Counted from the stretch's first letter, positions 1 to 9,784 are shown. The stretch is 33,893 nt of DNA from Candidatus Magasanikbacteria bacterium GW2011_GWA2_56_11 (GCA_001004885.1 LCRX01000001.1:73849-107741); one strand, 5' to 3'. Numbers and translations are program-made. Notes: a model not told the origin generated them from the letters alone.

Positions 1-1221
1 CTCGCTTTTAGCCTCATGGCTTTTACGGCCGTGATCGTGATTGCCTGCCCGTGCGCGCTGGGCCTGGCCACCCCGACGGCCATTATGGTCGGGACAGGAA
101 AGGGGGCCGAATACGGCGTGCTCATCAAGGGTGGGGAGCCGCTCGAAGCCGCCTGCAAGGTAAATGCCGTTGTGTTCGATAAAACCGGCACGCTTACCAA
201 AGGAAAACCGGAGGTTACGGAGATAATCGCTTTCGGGTCGCACGATGAAGACGACGTTCTGGCTTATGCCGCCAGTCTGGAAAAGCTTTCGGAGCACCCG
301 CTGGCCGAGGCGATCGTGCGCTATGCCGAGGAAGAGGCGGCCGGGCTGGTCGAGGTGCGACAATTCCAGGCTATTCCCGGCCACGGTGTGAAAGGTGAAA
401 TAGGCGGGGAAAACTATTATCTGGGAAACAGAAAGCTGATAAGGGATAAAGCCGGCTTGTCTCTCGAAGCGGCGGAGCGAAAAATTCGCCGGCTCGAAGA
501 AGCGGGAAAGACGGTCATGGCGCTGGCCTCCCAAAAAGAGCTGGTGGGTCTGATAGCCGTCGCGGATACGCTTAAAGACACCTCGGTTGAGGCTGTCCGC
601 GCTTTGGAGAAGAAAGGGCTTAAAATTTACATGATCACCGGAGACAACCGGCGCACGGCCGAGGCCATCGGTAAGATGGTCGGCATTACGAACATCCTGG
701 CCGACGTATTGCCGGAAGACAAGGCCAACGAGGTCAAGAAGCTCCAGGACTCCGGCCTGAAGGTGGCGATGGTGGGGGACGGTATCAACGACGCTCCGGC
801 CTTGGCCCAGGCCAATTTGGGCATTGCCATGGGGAGCGGAACGGATGTGGCCATGGAGACCGGCGGGATCGTGATCATGAAAAGCGACCTGAAAGACGTG
901 CTGACGGCGATTGATTTGAGTCGCGAGACCATGGGCAAGATCAAGGTGAACCTTTTCTTCGCGTTGTTTTACAACGTCATCGGCATTCCCATCGCTGCCC
1001 GGGTATTTGCGGCTATTGGGCTGGTGCTCCGTCCTGAACTGGCCGGTCTGGCTATGGCTCTGAGTTCGGTATCGGTGGTTACGAACTCGCTCCTCCTGCG
1101 CCGTTTTAAGCCGGGAAAGAGGAATTACCTGTCTATAGTGGCCCCGATAATCATGGCCGCGGCCTTTACGCTGCTCTTTATACAGTTCGGCCGAATCAGC
1201 AGTTCGCAAATGGGGGATTGA
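1..1221 (+). CDS. copA: Heavy-metal (Cu-type) P1B ATPase, 3' part (5' truncated by window edge)
   Basis: Frame is open from base 1 ([11 protein letters not shown]...). CPC membrane motif ([14 protein letters not shown]), DKTGTLTKG phosphorylation site, [10 protein letters not shown] hinge motif. Symbol is family-level only. Confidence 0.93.
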   Translation, partial: LAFSLMAFTAVIVIACPCALGLATPTAIMVGTGKGAEYGVLIKGGEPLEAACKVNAVVFDKTGTLTKGKPEVTEIIAFGSHDEDDVLAYAASLEKLSEHPLAEAIVRYAEEEAAGLVEVRQFQAIPGHGVKGEIGGENYYLGNRKLIRDKAGLSLEAAERKIRRLEEAGKTVMALASQKELVGLIAVADTLKDTSVEAVRALEKKGLKIYMITGDNRRTAEAIGKMVGITNILADVLPEDKANEVKKLQDSGLKVAMVGDGINDAPALAQANLGIAMGSGTDVAMETGGIVIMKSDLKDVLTAIDLSRETMGKIKVNLFFALFYNVIGIPIAARVFAAIGLVLRPELAGLAMALSSVSVVTNSLLLRRFKPGKRNYLSIVAPIIMAAAFTLLFIQFGRISSSQMGD

Positions 1222-1227
1222 TCGCCA

Positions 1228-1261
1228 CCAAAACTTCCTGATAATTATCAGGAAGTTTTGG
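1228..1261. terminator. Perfect 34-nt palindrome, likely terminator
   Basis: CCAAAACTTCCTGATAA/TTATCAGGAAGTTTTGG just after the ATPase stop codon. Confidence 0.8.
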
Positions 1262-1306
1262 CGTGCCAGTAGAAGGCAGGCTCCAAACGAACGGGCAGAC
1301 GGACAA

Positions 1307-1335
1307 TTGCCAAAAAAAGCGGAGAAATATATACT
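1307..1335 (+). promoter_or_regulatory. Putative sigma70-type promoter upstream of the Tat-signal peptidase-like gene
   Basis: TTGCCA (1307-1312), 17-nt spacer, TATACT (1330-1335). Confidence 0.5.
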
Positions 1336-1494
1336 TTGTTTGGCTAAATAGCGGCATGGGACCTTAATCTAAGTCTGTCCTGGTGCAGGAAGTCGCCGGG
1401 AAAATTTTTCCTTTTGGCTCGCCGGAATAACCGACGGAAAAATTTTAAAGTAACTGTCCGGCCGAAAGTCCGCCGCCCGGGCGGTTAAAGTTTA

Positions 1495-3123
1495 GTGCCT
1501 GCTATGGGAAAGTTAAGGGATATATTTCTTGGAGATCCGGCCCCCAAAGGATCGGGGAGAAGGGAATTTTTGCAGCGGGGAGCAGCCGCTGCGGCTGCCT
1601 ATGCCGTGCTTGGGTCGAGAAACGCAGAGGCGGGAGAACCTAACCCGGAAGCCGCCGTGCAAAATTTTTTGCAGGAGGCAGAAGACCTGGTGGCGGTTTA
1701 TAAAAAGGAATTTTTTTCCCTTTCCACCAAAGAACAGGTTGACGGCATGCCCGATTTATTTTTCTTTGCTTTGCTGACGCTAAAACAAGTGGACACCATG
1801 CGCGATGGATTTCTGAAGAAGTTCGGATCGGGGATTCTCCAGTTGCTGGAGATGGCGGCGAAGGTTGATGAGGGGCTGCGCGTTTCGTTCCTAAATATGT
1901 TGAACCGTTTTGATTGCTACGGACTTGTCTATCGGCATCTGCACGAAAAAAAAAGTTATTTAAATCGGAAGAACTTCATTCCGGCCGTTTTTGACAAAGA
2001 GGCGCATTTCCGTGCGCGGGCCACTGATTTTTTGCCGGACGGGGGAGAGGTGCTGGACACGGAAATTGATCCCAGGATCGGGCAGCTGGACCAGTCTTTT
2101 GCTCATCATGAAGAAGTCAAACAGACAATAATTGATTTTCCGGGCTGGACAAAGCCGGAGCGGCAGCGGCAATTTAGAGAAGTAATATCCGAACCCGAGG
2201 TCAGAGCCGTGTTGACGCAGTCTGACTGTACTTTGGCCGAGGCGTACTCTCTGGTTAAGGCCGTCATACGTTACCGCGAGCTCCATCCCCAATCACGGAT
2301 TGCCAATGCCGACATAGCCAAGGATCTCTTGCAGAAGAGGGAGGTGTTCAAACAGGAGGTGATTGCCGGTCCGGAAACTGACCAGTTCATCTATTTTGGA
2401 TATGGATCTCCGTTGGAACCTTTTCGTTTCGACCCGGAACTTTTGCTGCCCACCGTAAACAAAGTTATGAGACGGCCTGTTGGGGATGCGGTGGAAACAA
2501 AAGAGGAGACAGACAAAAGAATAACTACTATTTCCGGGAATGACGAACTGGGCGGCGGGCTTGACCTGCGCAAAAAAATTTGGGAGAGTCGGGGCAAAAC
2601 TACAGTATACATTGATACGCATGGCGCCCCTTCTGAAATGGGGCTAAATTCTTACGGTAAAGAATTCAATCGGATCACCGTGGCTGAAGTGGCCCATGCT
2701 CTGCTGACGCGTCTTTTAAATGACGGCGACCGGGATACGCTTGTGCAGTGCGTCGTTGTTTTTGAGGCCTGTTATTCATACGATTTTCAGGGAAATTTAT
2801 TAGCTAAAATGAAAGAAATATACGGAAGCCGCAATGAAAATTACGGCCAGTCCTTGGCCGAAAAAATAGGAATTCCTTTTGAAAAAATTCTTTTGCCAAC
2901 GATAATTACATCTGCGCAGGAGGGATCCGTGTCGTATGGCGGCATGACTAGAGATTTGCAAACCAATTATACCTCTTTGGGACCCATAACCGGTGAATAT
3001 TTGCTGCGCCGGGTACAGCCCAAGGTGTATGAAAGCGCCGATATAGTTTTTTTCCTGCACGGTCGGGGCGAGTGGGATGAAATTGGAGCTGGGGACAGGC
3101 CGGCAGAAACTGTGTCAGTATAA
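1495..3123 (+). CDS. Tat-exported protein with C-terminal clan CD (C13/caspase-like) cysteine-peptidase-like domain
   Basis: GTG start 1495 or ATG 1504. Tat motif GRREFLQRGAAAAAAYAVLG. YIDTHGAPSEMG (His-Gly) and VVFEACYSYDF (Glu-Ala-Cys) resemble the legumain-type DHGAPG...EACES dyad. Confidence 0.65.
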   Translation: MPAMGKLRDIFLGDPAPKGSGRREFLQRGAAAAAAYAVLGSRNAEAGEPNPEAAVQNFLQEAEDLVAVYKKEFFSLSTKEQVDGMPDLFFFALLTLKQVDTMRDGFLKKFGSGILQLLEMAAKVDEGLRVSFLNMLNRFDCYGLVYRHLHEKKSYLNRKNFIPAVFDKEAHFRARATDFLPDGGEVLDTEIDPRIGQLDQSFAHHEEVKQTIIDFPGWTKPERQRQFREVISEPEVRAVLTQSDCTLAEAYSLVKAVIRYRELHPQSRIANADIAKDLLQKREVFKQEVIAGPETDQFIYFGYGSPLEPFRFDPELLLPTVNKVMRRPVGDAVETKEETDKRITTISGNDELGGGLDLRKKIWESRGKTTVYIDTHGAPSEMGLNSYGKEFNRITVAEVAHALLTRLLNDGDRDTLVQCVVVFEACYSYDFQGNLLAKMKEIYGSRNENYGQSLAEKIGIPFEKILLPTIITSAQEGSVSYGGMTRDLQTNYTSLGPITGEYLLRRVQPKVYESADIVFFLHGRGEWDEIGAGDRPAETVSV

Positions 3124-3255
3124 TTACCATCGAGGCCAGGACACAGACGCTAAGGAGCAATCTCTTCCTTTTGTGGCCGTTTTGGTGTATGCTAGCGACA
3201 GCTTGGCGGTTTAACAGTTGTCAACCGCATTTAGCCTTTTTGACATTTTAGTCCT

Positions 3256-4155
3256 ATGGCTACTCTCACTCGGGTGCGGTCAAAAGTTTTTATCTCCATT
3301 TCCTTGTTGGTAGGGGGGATTTGCATCTTGTTGGCCTCCGTACCGCTCATAATTGACTGGAATGAGGACGGTAGCGCGGCCAATGCCGCCACTTACAACT
3401 GGAATTTGTTGAACGTGGACAATTTTTCGCTGGATTCAAACAAAATCCAGGTAACGCAGGGGGCCGCAAATTTGAAAAAATTGGACCAGACGGATAACGA
3501 CAACAGCCTGTCGGGTTTCGGCGCCGGTGATTTCGCCGGCACGCAGTGGAGCGAAGCTGCCGGCGGCCTGATATTAACTCCGGAGGGGTTACAAGCCGGG
3601 TCCGGATCTTTTACTTCGAGAATCCTGGATGCCGGCGCGCCGGTTGCCTGGAGCGCTCTCTCTGTGTCACCAGCCGCTCCTTTCGGAAAAGAACTTCCTG
3701 ACGGCGGCTTAAGCGAGAACGGATACAGCACGGGCAACGCCAACATGACAGGCAACACGGCTTTGCTTCACTTTAACGAAGACGATGGCTCGGCCAATTT
3801 TGCCGACAGCTCATCGCTCTCTAACAATGGCAGCTGCGCGGCCGGCAAATGTCCGGCTGCGGCCAGCGGAGTTTTCGGCAATGCCGCTCATTTTGACGGC
3901 TTGGACGACTACGTGGACATCGGTACGGCGGACAATTTGGCGCTGGGAAACAATTTCACGATCGAGGCCTGGATAAATCCCGAAGATATGGGTAATTACC
4001 GCACCATCGCCTCCAAGGCCGGTAGTTTCTTTTTTGCCCAGGCGAATGTCGGCGGCTCGCTCCGGATAGCTACCTATTTTTTTGGATTAAAGTACGCTAC
4101 CTGGCAGGCGGCCAACGATAGTATCCCGCTGTACTCGTGGTCGCACGTGGCGGCG
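3256..4155 (+). CDS. N-terminal part of large surface protein with LamG/concanavalin-like domain; reading frame lost near 4150
   Basis: N-terminal TM/signal segment; ALLHFNEDDGS..AAHFDGLDDYVDIG..FTIEAWINPED..YSWSHVAAIW is LamG-like. Downstream residues of this ORF (to 4473) look like out-of-frame translation. Confidence 0.7.
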
Positions 4156-7100
4156 ATTTGGCCAGTAAAGCCTATAAGTTTAAGGGCGGCATTGATGAAG
4201 CGGCTATATACAACCGCGTGCTTACTACGGAAGAATTGTCCGCGCGCTACAGGCGCGGCGCCGTCAAATGGAATCTTCAGGCCAGAAGCTGCGCCAACGC
4301 GGACTGCGCCGGAGCGGTTTTTGTCGGGCCAGACGGCACGGCCGGCAGCTATTACTCCGAAGGGCAAAACTCCACCTCCTCGACGCCGTCGTTTGGCCTG
4401 GTCACCGCGCCGGCGGCCAGATATTTTCAATATTCCTTGCAGCTGCAAACGACTACCAGCTCTCCGGCCATAAACGCGGTGTCTGTGCTACCCGATCATT
4501 TTTACGCCGATGCTCCGGCCATAGTCCCCCAATCTTCGTCCGCTTTGGCCTATTCTTCCGCCTTGTTAGGTTTTTCAGCCGCCGAGAGCGGCGCGGGCAG
4601 AGTTTACTATCAGCTTACCAACAACGCCGACGCGGTCTCGCCAACCTGGTATTTTTGGAATGGAAGCAGCTGGACAGCGGCCGTGAACCCGACCGATTAT
4701 AATACCTCTTCCACCATCAACGAGGCTATCACGTCGTTTCACACGCAATTGGGTTCGGGAAATTTTTCTTGGCGCGCTTTCTTGACGTCGTCTGGCGGCG
4801 CCGATCCGGTCGGATTATCCTGGGTCTCGGTGGCCTACAACCAGCCGCCTTTGGCCCCGGAAGCCTTGTACGCGGGCAGCACCCAGGCTCAGAGCGGCGC
4901 TACTAACCCCACAGACATTTCGTCCGCGACCCCTCATTTTTCCGGCGTCTACCAGGATAATGATCCCGTGGCCGAGGGTACAAAAGCCAGGATACAGGTG
5001 TCTGTCGATCCCACTTTTTCCTCCGTTACTCACTGGGATTCGGGCGAAGTCGGGGCAATCATTGCCCCGACCGCCACGAGTACCAGAATCGCTGACATTG
5101 TCTACGGTTCCTTTGGCGCGGCCCCTTTGCAACCGTTGTCTTTGGACGACGGGCAGATTACTTATTATTGGAGATTGCAATTAGGGGACGACCACAGCTT
5201 CGGGCCTTTTTCTCAGGGTGGTTTTTTCACCCTTTTGGATAAGCCGTCCGCCCCGGCTTCGATGTCGGCCTCCAGGACTAATGATACTTTTCTTCTTAAC
5301 TGGCAAGATCTCTCAACAAACGAAGACAGTTTCGTGGTAGAAAGAGCCGACGACACTGGTTCCGGACAAGGGGATTGGATTGTGGTCGCCACGTTGCCCG
5401 CCAATGCCACCTCCTATCATGATACTGCCACGCGGGCGAGCGCGCAGTATTGGTACCGGGTTATGGCCGCCAACCAGGCCGGATCTTCGGAACCGGCCAC
5501 GGACAACGTCTCGCACTACACTACTCCGGCCGCGCCGACCAACGTCTTTGCCCAGTACGGTCCGGATAGCGCTTTCAGCGTCAACTATACCGCTGTCGGG
5601 GCGGTTGAGAATATTTTTTCTGTGGAGAGGTGCGTGAACGCCGACTGCGATAACTCCGCGTATACTCCGGTTTTGGGTTCGCCTTTTTCTTCGTCGCCGC
5701 AAATTGACAATCTGGTCTCTCCGAACAGCCGCTACCGATACCGGGTGCGCGTCGGATCCGAAGAAACTACGACCTCTACCTTTGGCTATTCAGATTACGA
5801 GTATACGCCGCCTAGCGCGCCGACTGGCGTCCAGGCTCAGTATGTAAGCGATGACCGCATACAGCTGACCTGGCAGGACACTTCCGGGTATGAAAGCGGT
5901 TTTGTTGTGTACGCGGCCGAAGACGGAGGCGAATACCAAGCCGTTTCTTCCACCGCCGCCTACACTGTGGGCCAAAACGTGGCCGCGTATACTTATGTGC
6001 TGGGAGCCAAGGACCACAGTTATAAATTCAAGATTAGGGCCTATATTGGCGGCACGTCGGCTAATCCCGAACTGTTTTCGGCCGATTCCAACGAAACCGA
6101 AGTTGTCTATACGTCGCCTTCGGCGCCGGTAATGGAGAGCCCGACGGTTCTGTCGGCCACGTCTGTCCAGTGGAATTTCTCCAGCTCTTCGGTTTTGGCC
6201 GGAGGCTGGCGTGTTTACTCTTTGGCCGGTACCGTGGTCTCCACTCTTACCACCAACAGCGCCACGTCTATAACTGAAGACAATTTGTCGCCCGGTACGT
6301 GTTATACCCGGCGGCTGGCGGCCTTTACCCCCAGCTCCGAGTCGGCGCTTTCTTCGGAAAAGATGGCCTGTACCTGGGCGCAGCCGCCGGCCGGTCCGCA
6401 GGCTAGCTCCCTGACAGAGGGAAGCCTGGTGTTGACCTGGAGCACCGGCAACAACTCCACGAGTACTGAGTACCTGGCGGTAAATACTGTTACCGGGGCC
6501 AATTCGGGCTGGAAAACAGAAAATACCTGGCTGGTTTCTGGCCTAAGTTGCGGCACGCAGTACGCGTTCAATGTTAAGGCCCGTAACTTGGCCGGCGTGG
6601 AAACCGGCAACAGCGATACCCTTACCGTAGCCACTGCCGCCTGCGGCGAATCGGATACGGAGACAGAGAGCAGCGGTTGGAGCCAAAGCGAAAGTGTTTC
6701 TATCGAGCCGGACGAAACAGCGGAAACGCCGCTATCCGTTCCCGTTTCCGGCCCTGGTCCGTCTCTGACGACTACCCCGGTGGATGGCCGCGGCGGGACT
6801 TTGCCGGATAAGCTGCCTGTCGAGGAGTTGCCGCCGGCATCTTCGACTCTTCCTGTCTTGCCGCCCGCGGAAATTATTTCCAGTACCCCGCCTGTGCCCG
6901 AAGAGATTCCCGATTCCCTGCCGGCAACGAAAAAGGTTTTGCCGCCATCCGTCCCCAGTTCCTCTCCAGTGGCTGTTATTCCTCAGGAAAAGACAAAGCC
7001 CTTGGCGGCCAAGAAAAACGAGCTCCAGCCGGCCGTTCCCGTTCCGCCGCCGGCCACCGAAGAAACTACCAGGCCGGAAATCAGCGCGCCGGCCGAACCT

Positions 7101-7574
7101 CAGAGCGGCGCCGGCAGTTTAAGTCCAGAGATCAAGGCGGAAATTGAGGACAAAGCCACCCTCTTGGCTGTCGTTGACCAGCCGGTGCCGCGTTATTATC
7201 GTCTGGTATCCCAGCCCGTGGAAGCGGTCAAGGGAGAGAGTATCCAGATTTTGGTGCACCCCAAGAAACCGGTCCACAGTATTACTGCCCGGGTGTACCT
7301 CGAGGACGGAAAAGAATTGTCGGCGGAAAAAACCAAGTGGCTGCAGGCCTTTATGCTCGAGGCCGCCGATGCGTCCTCTCCGGTGTACCGGGGCACTGTC
7401 AGTTCCGCCGGGCTGGCCGAGGGTAAGTATCGCCTGCAGGTCTCTTTCAACCATGAGGACGGAACAAAACAGCACCTGGAGAGGGTGATAGAAGTGAAAA
7501 AAAACGAAGCGTCGGTAGAAGAAAAGAGCCGGTGGCAGCGGTTTAGACAGCTGATTAAACCGGCCAATAACTAA
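4137..7574 (+). CDS. Continuation of the same surface protein: end of LamG, multiple FN3-like domains, Pro-rich stalk, C-terminal domain
   Basis: GGIDEAAIYNRVLTTEEL is the usual LamG end. Repeated FN3-like units (SAPASMSASRTNDTFLLNWQD...YWYRVMAANQAGSSEPA; SAPTGVQAQYVSDDRIQLTWQD...). Pro/Ser/Thr-rich linker at about residues 880-1010. The listed start is probably not a true start. Confidence 0.75.
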   Translation: MVARGGDLASKAYKFKGGIDEAAIYNRVLTTEELSARYRRGAVKWNLQARSCANADCAGAVFVGPDGTAGSYYSEGQNSTSSTPSFGLVTAPAARYFQYSLQLQTTTSSPAINAVSVLPDHFYADAPAIVPQSSSALAYSSALLGFSAAESGAGRVYYQLTNNADAVSPTWYFWNGSSWTAAVNPTDYNTSSTINEAITSFHTQLGSGNFSWRAFLTSSGGADPVGLSWVSVAYNQPPLAPEALYAGSTQAQSGATNPTDISSATPHFSGVYQDNDPVAEGTKARIQVSVDPTFSSVTHWDSGEVGAIIAPTATSTRIADIVYGSFGAAPLQPLSLDDGQITYYWRLQLGDDHSFGPFSQGGFFTLLDKPSAPASMSASRTNDTFLLNWQDLSTNEDSFVVERADDTGSGQGDWIVVATLPANATSYHDTATRASAQYWYRVMAANQAGSSEPATDNVSHYTTPAAPTNVFAQYGPDSAFSVNYTAVGAVENIFSVERCVNADCDNSAYTPVLGSPFSSSPQIDNLVSPNSRYRYRVRVGSEETTTSTFGYSDYEYTPPSAPTGVQAQYVSDDRIQLTWQDTSGYESGFVVYAAEDGGEYQAVSSTAAYTVGQNVAAYTYVLGAKDHSYKFKIRAYIGGTSANPELFSADSNETEVVYTSPSAPVMESPTVLSATSVQWNFSSSSVLAGGWRVYSLAGTVVSTLTTNSATSITEDNLSPGTCYTRRLAAFTPSSESALSSEKMACTWAQPPAGPQASSLTEGSLVLTWSTGNNSTSTEYLAVNTVTGANSGWKTENTWLVSGLSCGTQYAFNVKARNLAGVETGNSDTLTVATAACGESDTETESSGWSQSESVSIEPDETAETPLSVPVSGPGPSLTTTPVDGRGGTLPDKLPVEELPPASSTLPVLPPAEIISSTPPVPEEIPDSLPATKKVLPPSVPSSSPVAVIPQEKTKPLAAKKNELQPAVPVPPPATEETTRPEISAPAEPQSGAGSLSPEIKAEIEDKATLLAVVDQPVPRYYRLVSQPVEAVKGESIQILVHPKKPVHSITARVYLEDGKELSAEKTKWLQAFMLEAADASSPVYRGTVSSAGLAEGKYRLQVSFNHEDGTKQHLERVIEVKKNEASVEEKSRWQRFRQLIKPANN

Positions 7575-7648
7575 GTCGGCCGGATGCCGGGCGCACCTTG
7601 CCGGGGGCCGGTTCAATGTGCCGGTCCCGACAGTTGGCAGGCGCGCTC

Positions 7649-7677
7649 TTGATTTCCCGGCGCGGTTGTGCTATCCT
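7649..7677 (+). promoter_or_regulatory. Putative promoter of rpmG
   Basis: TTGATT, 17-nt spacer, TATCCT. Confidence 0.45.
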
Positions 7678-7734
7678 ATACCCGTCCCGGCAATGGTAGA
7701 TGCCGGGGCGATCCTCATAACCTAAACCAGATTT

Positions 7735-7890
7735 ATGTCTCAAGACAACATGATCAAGCTCGAGTGCACCGAGTGCAAGCGAGTGAACTATTTTTCGCGC
7801 AAGAACAAAAAGACGATAAAGAATCGTCTGGAGCTGCAGAAACATTGTCCGTTTTGCGCCCGGCATACCGTACACAAAGAAACTAAGTAA
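7735..7890 (+). CDS. rpmG: 50S ribosomal protein L33 (51 aa; absent from supplied ORF track)
   Basis: Hand translation: [51 protein letters not shown]; CxxC...CPFC zinc ribbon and ...HTVHKETK end are typical of L33. Confidence 0.95.
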   Translation: MSQDNMIKLECTECKRVNYFSRKNKKTIKNRLELQKHCPFCARHTVHKETK

Positions 7891-7901
7891 GGTAGACTAA
7901 A

Positions 7902-7928
7902 AACAGTCCCGACCCAGTCGGGACTGTT
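7902..7928 (+). terminator. Hairpin downstream of rpmG
   Basis: AACAGTCCCGAC-cca-GTCGGGACTGTT, perfect 12-bp arms. Confidence 0.75.
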
Positions 7929-7943
7929 ACCTTAATAAGGCCT

Positions 7944-8768
7944 ATGCGGTTTTTTCAGCGTTTCTATAAAAGTCTCTTTGATTTAGGTTACCTGCGCTCC
8001 GAGCGGGGCAAGCCGGGCCGGGCCTGGGGCTACGCGGTACTGTTTTTGTTTCTGGTTTCGGTTATCCAGCTGGCGCCGGTCATCTACCGTATCCCCGGGT
8101 GGCTGCGCGAGGCGCGCGCGGTGGTTGAGCGGGAGGTGCCGGAGTTTACCGCCCGGGCGCGGGCGGGCGAGCTCTCGGTCGAGGGCGTGGAGCAGCCGTA
8201 CGTAAGAACTGTGGACACGGATGACGGCTCATTCAAGATTATCATTGACACGGTAAGCACGACCACGCCGGACATAGCGGAGTTTTTGGACAAGAACACC
8301 GACAGCGGCGTGCTTGTCGGCCGCACCGAGGCGGTCGTCTACAGCTCCGGGGATGGCCGGACCCAGGCGCAATCATTTTCCGATCTGCCGGCCAGGGAAG
8401 AGGCCTTTACCAAGCAAGACCTGCTCGGAATTGTGGACCAGGTGCAAAGCAAGGGCGTTTATCTTATCGGGGCCGTTATGATCTTCGCCTTTTTTATCTT
8501 CCTGCTTATCGGCAAATTGATTTACCTGTTCTTCATCTCCCTCATTGCCTTTATGATCGCGGCCGCGACCAAGCGCACCTGGCGGCTGGGCGAGATATAC
8601 ACGGTCGGGCTCTATGCCCTGACGCTGCCGACTCTGATCCAGACCATCGGCCGCTGGCTCGGCTACCCGCTGACATTCGTGTATACGATTGTGCTCGGCA
8701 TAGTGCTCTTTGGGGCGGTATTTTACCAGGAAGATGGCAAGACCGAAGGCGCGGCCGGGCCGGCTTAG
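7944..8768 (+). CDS. DUF1189-type membrane protein
   Basis: N-terminal FFQRFYKSLFDLG, TM segment, extracytoplasmic domain, four C-terminal TM segments; matches DUF1189 architecture. Confidence 0.7.
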   Translation: MRFFQRFYKSLFDLGYLRSERGKPGRAWGYAVLFLFLVSVIQLAPVIYRIPGWLREARAVVEREVPEFTARARAGELSVEGVEQPYVRTVDTDDGSFKIIIDTVSTTTPDIAEFLDKNTDSGVLVGRTEAVVYSSGDGRTQAQSFSDLPAREEAFTKQDLLGIVDQVQSKGVYLIGAVMIFAFFIFLLIGKLIYLFFISLIAFMIAAATKRTWRLGEIYTVGLYALTLPTLIQTIGRWLGYPLTFVYTIVLGIVLFGAVFYQEDGKTEGAAGPA

Positions 8769-8785
8769 CCACAGTAAAAATCCCC

Positions 8786-8815
8786 AAAATCAAGTCCTAT
8801 TCCGGGCTTGATTTT
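8786..8815 (+). terminator. Rho-independent terminator
   Basis: AAAATCAAG...CTTGATTTT followed by T-run. Confidence 0.75.
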
Positions 8816-8845
8816 TTAGCCGGTTTGTTTTATGATGATTGTCAT

Positions 8846-8919
8846 GGGCGCGTAGGTAAATGGTATACTTTCGGTCTCCAAAACCGAAGTCGTAGGTTCG
8901 ATTCCTACCGCGCCTGCCA
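8846..8919 (+). tRNA. trnW: tRNA-Trp (anticodon CCA), CCA end encoded
   Basis: Acceptor GGGCGCG/CGCGCCT, D-stem GGTA/TACT, anticodon stem TCGGT-CTCCAAA-ACCGA, T-arm GTAGG-TTCGATT-CCTAC, discriminator G, CCA. Confidence 0.95.
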
Positions 8920-8955
8920 GGTGGCTCAACGGAGCCATTTTTTTAATGAAACGGA

Positions 8956-8983
8956 TTGACAATTATACTATTTGCTATATACT
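8956..8983 (+). promoter_or_regulatory. Strong sigma70-type promoter upstream of the 57-aa ORF / fic
   Basis: TTGACA (8956-8961), 16-nt spacer, TATACT (8978-8983). Confidence 0.65.
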
Positions 8984-8991
8984 TTATTTGT

Positions 8992-9165
8992 ATGACCAAA
9001 AAGAACATTATCTCCAGCCTTAAAGCTTACCGAAAATACTCTGCAAAAAAACGCCAGGGTTATCTTCGTGATTTTACCGAAAAGATGGTGTACCGTACAA
9101 CCAAGACCGAAAATCCGGAAACGACGAGAACGATGGTCAAGAAGGTGCTCAATCGAATTCACTAG
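8992..9165 (+). CDS. Small basic protein (57 aa) directly upstream of fic; possible antitoxin partner
   Basis: MTKKNIISSLKAYRKYSAKKRQGYLRDFTEKMVYRTTKTENPETTRTMVKKVLNRIH; stop lies 3 nt before the fic ATG (9169). No clear antitoxin motif. Confidence 0.55.
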   Translation: MTKKNIISSLKAYRKYSAKKRQGYLRDFTEKMVYRTTKTENPETTRTMVKKVLNRIH

Positions 9166-9168
9166 GCT

Positions 9169-9784
9169 ATGGCTAAGAAACGGATTGGCGAAACGAGTTA
9201 CCATGAGACCGCGTTTGGTATTATCCCACGTTCCCAACTGATCCCCCCTGGAAATAGAGGGTATCAAACGAGCGTGGGATTTTATAATTAAAAGCCGCGC
9301 AGGTGTTCCGCTAACAACGGCTTCTTTAAAAAGGGTTCATAAAGTTGGTTTTGGTTGGATTTTTCCAGAATACGGCGGCCAGTTTCGGAAGATTGAAGTT
9401 AAGGTTTCTAAACATTCACCCCCGAAATCGTACCTGGTACCTCAATTGACGGAGGATTTTGTGAAGGATTTAAAAGTTCGTCTTCGTTATTTACCCAAAA
9501 TCAATGCGGATAAATTTATTGATGAATTGGTTGGACTTATTGCTTGGGCTCATCATCGTTTCCTGTGGATCCACCCGTTCAAAGATTATAACGGCCGGAT
9601 TGGGCGGTTGCTTATTAATATTATTTTGCTTAACCTAGATTTACCGCCGATCGAATTGCAAGTTGATACTCCTGCCGGAAGGAAGAAATATATTGATGCC
9701 TTACAGCAAGCTGACGCTGGTAGTTATGAGAAATTAGAAAAACTTATTCGGTCCGCACTTGAGGAGACAATAGGGGAGATCTGA
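9169..9784 (+). pseudogene. fic: Fic-family AMP-transferase-like gene with single-base frameshift (or phase-variable / sequencing error)
   Basis: MAKKRIGETSYHETAFGIIPRSQLIP in one frame, then LEIEGIKRAWDFIIKSRAGVPLTTASLKRVHKVGFGWIFPEYGGQFRKIEVKVSKHSPPKSYLVPQLTEDFV...HPFKDYNGRIGR in another. Removing one C from the C6 run (9243-9248) restores a continuous Fic protein. Confidence 0.85.

Noticed and set aside
4137-4200. Programmed -1 ribosomal frameshift joining the two LamG ORFs
   Set aside because: No canonical slippery heptamer or obvious downstream stem, and the LamG domain also appears to lack internal residues, which a frameshift would not explain.
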